From: Bacteroidota bacterium
Lineage (GTDB): Bacteria; Bacteroidota; Bacteroidia; Chitinophagales; Chitinophagaceae
Direction: 5' to 3'
DNA length: 64,000 nt
Assembly (NCBI GenBank): GCA_947453145.1
Contig: CANGFA010000003.1
Location: 1 to 64,000, forward strand
Positions 50,967 to 59,865 of this stretch are shown one piece after another. Under the pieces are notes generated by a model, which was not told the origin of the DNA, searched no databases, and saw only the letters and a program-made list of their open reading frames with translations. The translations under genes were made by a program, and so were the position numbers. How positions within the stretch are numbered: the first letter of the stretch is position 1; each line of letters opens with the position of its first letter.

Positions 50967-53873
50967 ATGAAACGATTTTTAAGCCAATTGGGATTCGTTT
51001 GTCTTGCCATGATGATGGTAATTTCGACAAATGCCCAAACAGCCGGTGCCATTTCAGGTACTGTTAAAAATTCATCTACCTCAGAAACTTTAGCTGCTGT
51101 TACAGTTACAGTTAAAGGTGGAAGCGCAGGTACTTTTACCGATGACAAAGGAAATTTTAAGTTAGTTACAACACAAAAAGCGCCATTTACTTTGGTGTTT
51201 TCTTCTGTTGGATATGCATCAAAGGAAGTTGCTGTTGACGCAACAACAACAAAATTAGCTGTTAGCTTAACGCCAAGTTTTGCTTTAGGTTCTGAAGTAG
51301 TTGTTTCTGCATCAAGAGTTTCTGAAAGAATTTTAGAATCACCTGTTTCTATTGAGAGAGTAGGTGCTAATCAAATTAAATCTGCAGCGGCAACAAACTA
51401 TTATGATCTGTTAGCAAACTTAAAAGGAGTGGACGCTACAACTGCAAGTTTAACATTTAAGAGTATTTCAACGAGAGGATTTAATGGTAGTGGTAACACG
51501 CGATTAAATCAATTAATTGATGGTATGGATAACCAAGCTCCAGGCTTAAACTTCTCAGTAGGTACCATTAGTGGTTTAACTGAATTAGATGTTGACAATA
51601 TGGAATTATTACCAGGTGCATCATCTGCATTATATGGTTCTGGCGGTATGAATGGTACTGTTTTAATTAACAGCAAAAACCCATTTAAATACCAAGGATT
51701 AAGCTTCCAAATTAAGCAAGGTGTAAACCACGTTGATAATTATGAGCGTCCTCAGGCTGCTTATCAAGATTACACATTAAGATGGGCTAGCAAAGTGGGT
51801 GATCGTTTTGCATACAAAATTTCTGCTCAATATACTGAGGCACAAGATTGGTTAGCTAAAAATGATCAAAACTATTCAAGAACTACTGGCACTCAAAATG
51901 GTCAAGTAATTCCAGGAAATAGATATTCTGATTTTAACTATGATGGTGTGAACGTATATGGTGATGAAACAACCTCTTCATTAAGTTCAGTATTTGGTTC
52001 AGTAAAAGCAGGTGTATTGGGTGCATTAACTGCTGCTTATGGTGGTAGCTCTGCTGCTGCGAATGCGGCTTATGCTCAATTATATGGTGCTGCTCAAGCG
52101 GGGCCTTATTCTGGTAACTTAACTAACTATACTGCTTTCTTAAAAGGTGCAAATGCTTCTTTAGCGCCATATGCACCTTATTTATTTGGTGATGCGAAAG
52201 GAATGTTCACTGGTGTGAATGTAAGCCGTACTGGATATGCAGAAGCGGATGTGATTGACCCAGTTGCAAAGAACTTTAAATTTTCTGGATCACTACATTA
52301 TAAAATAAATGATAAAACAGAAGCATCTTTCAGTGCTAATACGGGTTCAGGAAACACTGTTTATACAGGAAGTGACCGTTACTCTATCTATAACTTATCA
52401 TTGAATCAATTTAAGTTAGAAGTAAAATCCAAAAACTGGACGATTAGAGGTTATAAGACAATGGAAAATTCTGGCGATTCTTATAATGCTACTATTACAA
52501 CGCGTTATTTCAACGAATTATGGAAGCCTAGTACAACTTGGTACCCTACCTATACTGCTGCTTATGTAAACTACAGAGACGCCGGTTTAAATATTTTAGA
52601 TGCAGGTGCTGCTGCAAGAGCAGTTGCTGATGCCGGAAGACCTACAGGTCATATTGGTTCTTCTGATTTATTTAAAACAGTTGCTGGTATTCCAATTTCT
52701 AAAGGTGGTGGTAAATTCTTAGATAAGTCAGAATTAAATGTTGTTGAGGGTAACTATAACTTAACAGAGTTAATGGGTCTTGACAAATACGATGCCGATT
52801 TATTAATTGGTGGTAGCTACAAAAATTATTCTTTGAATTCTCAAGGAACTTTATTTGCGGATACAACTGGTAGTATTGGTATCAATGAAAGTGGTGCTTA
52901 TGCACAATTGTCTAAGCGTTTCTTTGGTGATATCTTAAAATTAAGTGTATCTGGTCGTTATGATAAGAATCAAAATTTTGACGGTCGTTTTACACCAAGA
53001 GCAACTGCAGTATTTAAAATTGCAGAAGACAATAATATCCGTGTTTCATACCAAGAAGCTTACCGTTTCCCTACTACACAAAACCAATGGATTAACTTGT
53101 TAGTGGGTGGTGGTACACGTTTAATGGGAGGTTTACCTCAATTAAGAGATTACTACAAATTTAGTACGAATCCTGCTTATTCTTTATCAAGTGTGTTAGC
53201 TGGTGCGCCAGTTGAACAAAAGTTTGGAGATTTCAAGCCTGAGTCAATGAGTTCATTTGAAATTGGTTATAAAACATTAATCAACAAAAAGTTATTAATT
53301 GACTTTTACGCATATGCTGGCAAGTACACTAATTTTATTAGCGGTGTAACAGTGTTGCAATCTCGTAATGCGGCTAGTCCTCAATTAAGCGATTTATTGG
53401 ATGCTTCTAAGCGTATTGCTTATAGCATTTCAACAAACGCTCCTGGTGATGTGTATACAAGTGGATGGGGTGTTTCTGCTGATTATTTAATGCCTCATAA
53501 TTTCACTTTCTCTACAAGTGTTTATACAGACGAAATTGGAAGTTTACCTGCTGGATTTGTTTCTTATTTCAATACTCCATTGTTCAGAGCAAACTTTGCG
53601 ATCAACAACAGTGGGTTCTTATTTAAAAACAGATTAGGTTTTGGTGCTAACTTACACTACCAAGATGACTTCATTTACGAAGGAACTTTCTCTGTAGGTA
53701 GAGTAAATGCTTACCAAACAATCGACGCTGTTTTAACATACAAAGTACCTGCTATCAAATCAATGATTAAAGTAGGCGGTACCAATATCTTAAACAAGTA
53801 TTATCAAACTGCATTCGGTAATCCATCAATTGGTGGATTGTATTATGTAAGCTTTGCATACAATATTTTATAG
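50967..53873 (+). CDS. TonB-dependent receptor with CarboxypepD_reg-like domain
   Basis: 968 residues. A signal peptide ends near STNAQ (residue 24). A carboxypeptidase regulatory-like domain (about 27-110; GAISGTVKNSSTSETLAAVTV) precedes the plug (about 120-230; RILESPVSIERVG; STRGFNGSGNTRLNQLIDGMDN; ALYGSGGMNGTVLINSKNP) and a large barrel ending in a YYVSFAYNIL strand. There is no SusD partner next to it, so it is not a typical polysaccharide-utilisation receptor; the substrate is unknown. Codon use is noticeably more regular and GCT/GGT-rich than its neighbours, suggesting high expression (visual impression). Confidence 0.93.
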   Translation: MKRFLSQLGFVCLAMMMVISTNAQTAGAISGTVKNSSTSETLAAVTVTVKGGSAGTFTDDKGNFKLVTTQKAPFTLVFSSVGYASKEVAVDATTTKLAVSLTPSFALGSEVVVSASRVSERILESPVSIERVGANQIKSAAATNYYDLLANLKGVDATTASLTFKSISTRGFNGSGNTRLNQLIDGMDNQAPGLNFSVGTISGLTELDVDNMELLPGASSALYGSGGMNGTVLINSKNPFKYQGLSFQIKQGVNHVDNYERPQAAYQDYTLRWASKVGDRFAYKISAQYTEAQDWLAKNDQNYSRTTGTQNGQVIPGNRYSDFNYDGVNVYGDETTSSLSSVFGSVKAGVLGALTAAYGGSSAAANAAYAQLYGAAQAGPYSGNLTNYTAFLKGANASLAPYAPYLFGDAKGMFTGVNVSRTGYAEADVIDPVAKNFKFSGSLHYKINDKTEASFSANTGSGNTVYTGSDRYSIYNLSLNQFKLEVKSKNWTIRGYKTMENSGDSYNATITTRYFNELWKPSTTWYPTYTAAYVNYRDAGLNILDAGAAARAVADAGRPTGHIGSSDLFKTVAGIPISKGGGKFLDKSELNVVEGNYNLTELMGLDKYDADLLIGGSYKNYSLNSQGTLFADTTGSIGINESGAYAQLSKRFFGDILKLSVSGRYDKNQNFDGRFTPRATAVFKIAEDNNIRVSYQEAYRFPTTQNQWINLLVGGGTRLMGGLPQLRDYYKFSTNPAYSLSSVLAGAPVEQKFGDFKPESMSSFEIGYKTLINKKLLIDFYAYAGKYTNFISGVTVLQSRNAASPQLSDLLDASKRIAYSISTNAPGDVYTSGWGVSADYLMPHNFTFSTSVYTDEIGSLPAGFVSYFNTPLFRANFAINNSGFLFKNRLGFGANLHYQDDFIYEGTFSVGRVNAYQTIDAVLTYKVPAIKSMIKVGGTNILNKYYQTAFGNPSIGGLYYVSFAYNIL

Positions 53874-53899
53874 ATTTTAAGGTGGGTTAGCCTTAAAGG

Positions 53900-53933
53900 T
53901 CCCTCTTCGATTCGTCGGGGAGGGATTTTTTTT
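53900..53933 (+). terminator. Intrinsic terminator after the TonB receptor
   Basis: TCCCTC pairs with GAGGGA around a 14-nt loop that can extend the stem, followed by eight T residues. Confidence 0.85.
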
Positions 53934-53998
53934 GGCCATAAACGTTCATTTTCTTGTATAAAACGTTAATTTTGCTACTCAATATTAAATCCAAATAA

Positions 53999-54985
53999 AT
54001 GCGATCAATAGCCTTTAGAGAAGCATTGCGAGAGGCAATGTCCGAGGAAATGAGAAGAGACGAAAAAGTGTTGTTAATGGGGGAAGAAGTTGCTGAATAC
54101 AATGGCGCATATAAAGTGAGTCAGGGTATGTTAGCGGAATTTGGCCCTAAACGTATTATTGATACACCCATTTCTGAATTAGGATTTACAGCAGTAGCAG
54201 TAGGCGCAGCCCAAAATGGGTTAAGACCTATTGTCGAGTTTATGACATGGAACTTTGCAGTATTGCCATTGGATCAAATTTTGAATACCGCAAGTAAAAT
54301 GTTGGCAATGAGTGGTGGACAAATTGGTTGTCCAATTGTAATGAGAGGTCCTAACGGAAGTGCTGGTCAATTGGGTGCACAACACTCCACAGCTTTTGAA
54401 AGTTATTTGGCAAATATCCCAGGAATTAAAGTAGTTTCTCCTTCTAATGGTTATGATGCAAAAGGATTATTAAAGCAAGCGATTCGTTACGAGGAAGATC
54501 CTATTATGTTTTTGGAAAGTGAAGTAATGTATGGGGACAAAAGTGATGTACCTGAGGAAGAATATTATATCCCATTAGGATTAGCAGATGTTAAAAAAGT
54601 AGGTACAGATGTAACTATCGTTTCTTATAATAAAATGATGAAAGTGGCTTTAGGCGCTGCAGCCGAATTAGAAAAAGAAGGGATAAGCGCAGAAGTTATT
54701 GACTTAAGAACTATACGTCCTTTGGATTGGATGACAGTTTTAACCAGTGTAAAGAAAACAAACCGCTTGGTTATTATCGAAGAACAATGGCCATTTGCTT
54801 CTGTTTCATCTGAATTGTCTTACCGTATTCAAAAGGAAGGGTTTGATTATTTAGATGCACCTATTCGTCGTATTACAAGTGCGGATGCACCAATGCACTA
54901 TGCACCTAATTTAACCGCATTAGCGATACCTGATATCACAAGATCGGTAAAATTGGTAAAGGAAGTGATGGGACAGTTCAAATAA
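53999..54985 (+). CDS. pdhB: Pyruvate dehydrogenase E1 component, beta subunit
   Basis: 328 residues. Thiamin-diphosphate-enzyme beta subunit of the transketolase fold: REALREAMSEEMRRDEKVLLMGEEVAEYNGAYKVS-type start, FGPKRIIDTPISELGFTAVAVGAA, and the C-terminal transketolase domain with VIDLRTIRPLDWMTV. It needs TPP, which the TPP-regulated receptor at 14.3 kb may help to supply. The alpha subunit and E2/E3 genes are not adjacent. TAATTTTG at 53967-53974 fits a -7 element. Confidence 0.93.
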   Translation: MRSIAFREALREAMSEEMRRDEKVLLMGEEVAEYNGAYKVSQGMLAEFGPKRIIDTPISELGFTAVAVGAAQNGLRPIVEFMTWNFAVLPLDQILNTASKMLAMSGGQIGCPIVMRGPNGSAGQLGAQHSTAFESYLANIPGIKVVSPSNGYDAKGLLKQAIRYEEDPIMFLESEVMYGDKSDVPEEEYYIPLGLADVKKVGTDVTIVSYNKMMKVALGAAAELEKEGISAEVIDLRTIRPLDWMTVLTSVKKTNRLVIIEEQWPFASVSSELSYRIQKEGFDYLDAPIRRITSADAPMHYAPNLTALAIPDITRSVKLVKEVMGQFK

Positions 54986-55058
54986 TAAGCTATATTATCA
55001 AATCATCCTCTCAATTCTCCTTTTATACAGTTATTAAGTAATTAACAATCTTTTTTAT

Positions 55059-55085
55059 AAATATCCCTAACAAAGGGATATTTTT
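55059..55085 (+). terminator. Intrinsic terminator after pdhB
   Basis: AAATATCCCT pairs with AGGGATATTT around AACAA and is followed by T residues. Confidence 0.88.
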
Positions 55086-55109
55086 GTTAGCGTTAAAATA
55101 GTAAGAAAT

Positions 55110-56621
55110 ATGGGTATTGCATTATTGATAATTTATTGGTTAGGATGGCATTTTGGTATTTATACCTTGTTAAAAAAAGCCGGGGTAGATGCCACCAAAG
55201 CCCTTATACCTATTTACAATACTTGGGAGGTAGTTAAGTTGTGTAAAATAAATCCATTTTGGTTTTGGATTCAACTCATTCCCATTGTTGGACAATTTGT
55301 AACACTTTGGATTTCGATCATTTTTGTGATGCATTTTAAAAAAGTTAATTTCATTCAACATACTTTAACTGTGTTAGTGCCTTTTATTTATTTACCGTAT
55401 TTAGGTAATTTAAATACTACAAAATGGCATGGTCCAGAAGCGCTGGTACATTATCATAAACCAGCTACAAGAGAATGGATTGATGCGGCTGTTTTTGCGG
55501 TAGTAGCTGCCACATTAATTCGAACATTTTTATTCGAAGCCTATGTGATTCCAACAGAAAGTATGGAAAAAACTTTATTGGTAAATGACTTTTTGTTTGT
55601 TGATAAATTAACATATGGTGCGCGAATTCCTCAAACACCTTTGTCTTTTCCTTTTGTGCATAATACGTTGCCGGGTTCCATAACAACCCCTTCTTATGTT
55701 CAGTGGATACAGTTAGATTATAAGCGTCTTCCGAAGTTTAGGGAGGTGAATAGAAACGATGTGGTTGTTTTTAATTTTCCAGCAGGAGATACCATCATTA
55801 ATTTACCCGACTTTGGAAGTAAGGTTCCCTACTATGATGTTTTAAGAAGTCCAGAATTTAATGGAGATAGGAATAAACTACAAGCTGAATTTCCCATTTT
55901 AGTACATCCAGTAGATAAGACGGACAATTATATAAAACGCTGTGTAGGCGTACCTGGTGACTTAATTCAAGTAAAAAATAGTCAGCTTTGGGTTAATGGA
56001 AGTCCTGCTTTTGTTGCAAATAATGCACAAACAGAATATATCGTTGTAACCAATGGAAAGTCTATACCCGAAGAATACATTCAAGACAGTTTAGGGATTA
56101 ATAGTACCGAAGCCAATGCCGATTTTCAATTGGTTCCTGAAACACCCAATACTTTCTTAATTAATATGACGGCAAGTGCGGCGAATAATCTTAAAAAATT
56201 ACCCTTTATAAAGTCAGTAAATTATTATGTAGAAAATAGAGTTGGAATTACCTTCCCAAATGATATTGTACATTTTCCATGGACGATGGATAATTTTGGT
56301 GCAATAAGAATCCCTAAAAAAGGAGATGTGATTGCTATTAATGACAGTACCATTGAATTATATAGACGTTTAATTTGTACTTATGAGCATAATAGTTTAA
56401 AAAAAGTGAAAGATCAATATGTTTTAAATGGTAATGTAACTGCTAATTATACGGTAAAGCAAAATTATTATTGGATGATGGGGGATAATCGCCATCGCAG
56501 TCAGGATAGTCGTTTTTGGGGCTTTGTTCCAGAGACGCATATTGTGGGAAGAGCTGCATTAATATGGTTTAGTTACAGTAAGTCCATAAGATGGAATAGA
56601 ATATTCAGTCTTATTAAATAA
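55110..56621 (+). CDS. lepB: Signal peptidase I with N-terminal membrane extension
   Basis: 503 residues. An N-terminal multi-helix extension (about 1-105, DUF5684-like: IYWLGWHFGIYTLLKKAGVDATKALIPIYNTW) precedes the SPase I domain with catalytic Ser151 (PTESMEKTLL) and Lys276 (YIKRCVGVPGD). A long insertion (about 280-440) is usual in Bacteroidota LepB. The C-terminal GDNRHRSQDSRFWGFVPE box is complete. It removes signal peptides at the inner membrane. cdd follows at 5 nt. Confidence 0.95.
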   Translation: MGIALLIIYWLGWHFGIYTLLKKAGVDATKALIPIYNTWEVVKLCKINPFWFWIQLIPIVGQFVTLWISIIFVMHFKKVNFIQHTLTVLVPFIYLPYLGNLNTTKWHGPEALVHYHKPATREWIDAAVFAVVAATLIRTFLFEAYVIPTESMEKTLLVNDFLFVDKLTYGARIPQTPLSFPFVHNTLPGSITTPSYVQWIQLDYKRLPKFREVNRNDVVVFNFPAGDTIINLPDFGSKVPYYDVLRSPEFNGDRNKLQAEFPILVHPVDKTDNYIKRCVGVPGDLIQVKNSQLWVNGSPAFVANNAQTEYIVVTNGKSIPEEYIQDSLGINSTEANADFQLVPETPNTFLINMTASAANNLKKLPFIKSVNYYVENRVGITFPNDIVHFPWTMDNFGAIRIPKKGDVIAINDSTIELYRRLICTYEHNSLKKVKDQYVLNGNVTANYTVKQNYYWMMGDNRHRSQDSRFWGFVPETHIVGRAALIWFSYSKSIRWNRIFSLIK

Positions 56622-56626
56622 ATATC

Positions 56627-57109
56627 ATGCACCAAAAATTTGAATTCCAATACCAGCAATTTCAAGAAAGCACAGCTTTAGAAACAACGGATCAGGAATT
56701 ATTAGAAGCGGCAAGGAAGGCTACTGAAAATGCCTATGCGCCCTATTCTAATTTTTGGGTAGGTGCTGCTGCTAGATTATCTAATAATCAAATTATTATT
56801 GGGGCTAATCAGGAGAGTGCAAGTTACCCGGTTGGTGTTTGTGCCGAGAGAGCTTTGTTAAATAGCGTCGGTAGTCAATTTCCAAAACTTTCAATCATTT
56901 CTATGGCCATTAGTTATCATCCCGTTGGCAAGGATTCTAAGGAGCCCATTTCGCCTTGTGGAATGTGTAGACAATCATTACTTGATTTTGAAAATAGATA
57001 TGCTGCCCCTATAAAAATAATTTTAGCAGGTTTGCAAGGCCCCGTGATGATTATTGATTCTGCCAGTTATTTATTGCCTTTTGGATTTGACGGAAAAATC
57101 CTAAAATAA
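56627..57109 (+). CDS. cdd: Cytidine deaminase
   Basis: 160 residues, the homotetrameric type. The zinc site and active Glu are in VCAERALLNS (Cys-x-Glu) and PCGMCRQ (Cys-x2-Cys). PYSNFWVGAA is the substrate-binding block. It deaminates (deoxy)cytidine in pyrimidine salvage. It lies 5 nt after lepB and overlaps ogt by 9 bp tail to tail (57101-57109). Confidence 0.94.
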   Translation: MHQKFEFQYQQFQESTALETTDQELLEAARKATENAYAPYSNFWVGAAARLSNNQIIIGANQESASYPVGVCAERALLNSVGSQFPKLSIISMAISYHPVGKDSKEPISPCGMCRQSLLDFENRYAAPIKIILAGLQGPVMIIDSASYLLPFGFDGKILK

Positions 57110-57604
57110 GGTTTGAACACCATGTTCCAATCTAAATTCATGTTGTAAAAGCCAACGTTTTCGGGCTTTTCCCCAAGCATAACCTACTAAAGATTGATCG
57201 GTACCTATTATTCTATGACATGGAATAATTATGGCTATTTTGTTTTTAGCATTTGCGGAGGCAGCTGCTCTAATTACTTTTGGATCGCCTAATTTTTTCG
57301 CAAGATCGGCGTAACTCATTGTTTTTCCAAAAGGAAGTTCATATAATTCTTTCCAAACTCTTTGTTGAAAATCTGTACCTTCTTGGTTAATAGGAATTGT
57401 AAATTCTTTTCTTTTACCTGCAAAATATTCTATTAATTCATCCACGCAATTATGAATGATTGCTGGAGTATTTTCCTCAAAGAATAAAGTATCAATTAAA
57501 GTATCCTCATCAACAAAAACCAATTCATTGATGCAATTTTCGTCGGCGGTAATTTTTATTTTGCCAATAGGACTGTGGTAAATATGTTGTATTAGGGTTT
57601 CCAT
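57101..57604 (-). CDS. ogt: Methylated-DNA--protein-cysteine S-methyltransferase
   Basis: 167 residues. Acceptor Cys129 is in the IIPCHRIIG motif; YGWGKARKRWLLQHE-like C-terminus (here YAWGKARKRWLLQHE) is the family end. It repairs O6-alkylguanine. I chose ATG 57604, which overlaps the stop of the preceding SirB1-type gene as TAATG, indicating translational coupling; the longer frame runs upstream inside that gene. Its last 9 bp overlap cdd on the other strand. Confidence 0.92.
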   Translation of the reverse strand: METLIQHIYHSPIGKIKITADENCINELVFVDEDTLIDTLFFEENTPAIIHNCVDELIEYFAGKRKEFTIPINQEGTDFQQRVWKELYELPFGKTMSYADLAKKLGDPKVIRAAASANAKNKIAIIIPCHRIIGTDQSLVGYAWGKARKRWLLQHEFRLEHGVQTLF

Positions 57605-58476
57605 TAGTCTTCTAACAAATTTGCAATAGCTGTCAAGTCCTTTTGTTTGAATTGTAAAGTTGGGCTGGTAAAACATTTTGCTAATTCAAGAATATGTTTT
57701 TTTATGATTCGAACATTGGAAAGTTGTTTGTAATAATAGTTCTTTGGTTCAATATTTGATCTTGTAAAATATTGATCTAAGTCTTTTTGAGAAAAAGGAT
57801 GACCAGTTGTACCTTCCACATAAAACTGGATATATTCTTGTGGGTGCGGATAGTTCTCGGTAGGATCCCAGTCCGGTGTATAAAAAGCAACAATACATTG
57901 TTTTGGGATATTAATAAAAGAAGCTTGTATTTCTAATTGTTGACAAAGTTCTGCATATAATAGGGTGTTTGCAAATGCATTACCAGTTTTAGATTGGAGC
58001 GGTGCTGATATTAAAAACTCTTCTGGTTTTTCATAATTCACCTCCACGCCTTTAATTTGGTAATAGTTAAACAATATATTACGAAGTACATTGGCTTGTT
58101 CTAATGGCGTTAAATAATTGTTTAACTCGAGCCAAATATTGCGTCTAATTTTCTCCATTTGATGCCTAAGTGTATCCAATTGGAGTTCGGGAAATTGAAA
58201 TTTAGTTACTAATAATGCACCCTCAAATAAGGAAGGATCTGGCTTTGATTTCCATTCAATAAATGCATCTTTTAAGTCCTGTAATCTTAACTTATAAATC
58301 ATTAATTCAATACGCTCTAAAGTGGCTTCGTCTAAAGTGTTTTCCCATAAGTTTTCTAGGTCGGGAATAATTGGACTTCCATAAACGAGTATTCTATTTT
58401 GAATGGTATTAAAGACTTCCTCGTCCGGGTCATCTATTAATGTAAAAAGTGCTTTTATTTCTTTCTCGTTCACCAT
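57604..58476 (-). CDS. SirB1 / transglutaminase-like (Transglut_core2) protein
   Basis: 290 residues. Residues about 30-240 fit the SirB1-type transglutaminase-like family: long N-terminal helices, NYLTPLEQANVLRNILFNYYQIKGV, then GNAFANTLLYAELCQQLEIQASFINIPKQCIVAFY. The usual catalytic Cys of true transglutaminases is not evident at the expected position (GNAFANTLL), so it may be non-enzymatic. No TPR domain is clear. It is coupled to ogt by a TAATG overlap. The 197-bp gap upstream (58477-58674) holds no gene. Confidence 0.75.
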   Translation of the reverse strand: MVNEKEIKALFTLIDDPDEEVFNTIQNRILVYGSPIIPDLENLWENTLDEATLERIELMIYKLRLQDLKDAFIEWKSKPDPSLFEGALLVTKFQFPELQLDTLRHQMEKIRRNIWLELNNYLTPLEQANVLRNILFNYYQIKGVEVNYEKPEEFLISAPLQSKTGNAFANTLLYAELCQQLEIQASFINIPKQCIVAFYTPDWDPTENYPHPQEYIQFYVEGTTGHPFSQKDLDQYFTRSNIEPKNYYYKQLSNVRIIKKHILELAKCFTSPTLQFKQKDLTAIANLLED

Positions 58477-58656
58477 TGGGGATTGCTTGAATTTAGAATA
58501 CCCAAATCAACAGCTTTTTTCTCAGATAGCGGCACATTAGTTATCCCATCATTGTGGATATAAATTGCATTGATTAATATAATAAAAATGAATATTCTTC
58601 GTTTAGCCTAATTACTTGAAAATTAATAGACTAAATACGCTTAAAAGGTTATCTTT

Positions 58657-58674
58657 AGGTATCATATTATACCT
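58657..58674. promoter_or_regulatory. Inverted repeat abutting the desaturase start codon
   Basis: AGGTAT-CATATT-ATACCT, 6-bp arms around 6 bp, ends at the base before the ATG (58675). It could be an operator or an RNA hairpin masking the start. Weak, but its position is notable. Confidence 0.35.
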
Positions 58675-59766
58675 ATGCAAACTCAAACAATTGCGACGCC
58701 AAAATTTCCTGTAAAGACCAATTCCTTACATACCGAGTTAAAAAGAAGAGTAAAGGAATATTTAGACAATCATGATATAAAATCCACTGGTAATTATAAA
58801 TTATTTTCTAAGGCAATTCTTTTAATGTCCCTGCTTTTTATTACGTATGTTCACTTGGTATTTTATACACCACCTACTTTTTGGGCGATTCTAGAGTCTG
58901 TTTTTTTTGGGGGTTTAATTGCAGCTATTGGATTTAATGTAATGCACGATGGAAGTCATGGTAGCTTTAGTAAGTATGCATGGTTAAATAAATTGGCATC
59001 CTCTTCTATTAGTGTTTTAGGAGCTAGTCGTTTTATGTGGGGTATGAAGCATGTCACAATACACCATACCTATACGAATATAGATGGGGTAGATGATGAT
59101 ATTGAAGTAGGTGTTTTTATGCGCATGGCACCCACTCAAAAATATTTAGGTATGCATCGCTTTCAACATATTTATTTCTGGTTCTTATACATGTTGTTAT
59201 ACATATTCTGGATTTTCTTTGCCGATTATAAAAAGTATTTCTCTAAGAAAATAGGTTCTATTACGCTAAGTAATATGACAATAATGGAGCATATTGAGTT
59301 TTGGGCTGTTAAAGTATACCATGTTGCCGCTTTCGTAATTGCCCCTATTTATATGGTTGGCTGGGTAAGTTGGCTAGTTGGTTTTTTAGTTGCTACTTTA
59401 TTCGCTGGCTTTATATTAAGTATTGTATTTCAGTTAGCACATACAGTCGAGGATACCAGTTTCCCTTTAGCGATACAACCAGATAATAAAATGCCGGATG
59501 AATTTGCAGCGCATCAAATATTAACTACAGCTAATTTTGCCACTAGAAATAAATTGGTAAGTTGGTTAGTAGGCGGATTGAATTTTCAAATTGAGCATCA
59601 TTTATTCCCTAAAGTATCTCATGTGCATTATCCAGCGATTTCAAAAATTGTAAAAGAGGCCTGCGCCGATTTTAAATTAAATTATATTGAATATCCTACT
59701 GTGTTAAGTGCAATTAAAGCACACTTTAATTACATCAAATTAATGAGTAAGCCCTCTGTAGCTTAA
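58675..59766 (+). CDS. Acyl-lipid/acyl-CoA fatty-acid desaturase
   Basis: 363 residues. Membrane-bound di-iron desaturase with three His boxes: HDGSHGSF (around residue 91), HVTIHHTYTN (around 124) and QIEHHLFP (around 307). About four membrane helices. The Q-x2-HH third box is that of front-end (delta-5/delta-6) desaturases, but there is no fused cytochrome b5 domain. It would need an external electron donor. It may adjust membrane fluidity. It ends at a very strong bidirectional terminator shared with topA. Confidence 0.9.
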   Translation: MQTQTIATPKFPVKTNSLHTELKRRVKEYLDNHDIKSTGNYKLFSKAILLMSLLFITYVHLVFYTPPTFWAILESVFFGGLIAAIGFNVMHDGSHGSFSKYAWLNKLASSSISVLGASRFMWGMKHVTIHHTYTNIDGVDDDIEVGVFMRMAPTQKYLGMHRFQHIYFWFLYMLLYIFWIFFADYKKYFSKKIGSITLSNMTIMEHIEFWAVKVYHVAAFVIAPIYMVGWVSWLVGFLVATLFAGFILSIVFQLAHTVEDTSFPLAIQPDNKMPDEFAAHQILTTANFATRNKLVSWLVGGLNFQIEHHLFPKVSHVHYPAISKIVKEACADFKLNYIEYPTVLSAIKAHFNYIKLMSKPSVA

Positions 59767-59791
59767 CACTTCTATTTAGATAAAAAGTTTC

Positions 59792-59837
59792 CTATAAAAA
59801 AAGGGATGCACCATACGGCGCATCCCTTTTTTTATAG
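59792..59837. terminator. Bidirectional terminator between desaturase and topA
   Basis: Perfect 18-bp arms (59792-59809 and 59820-59837) surround a 10-nt loop. The A and T tracts are part of the arms. It serves both convergent genes. Confidence 0.95.
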
Positions 59838-59865
59838 TTCTTTTGGAATATTTTTTATCTTTCTT

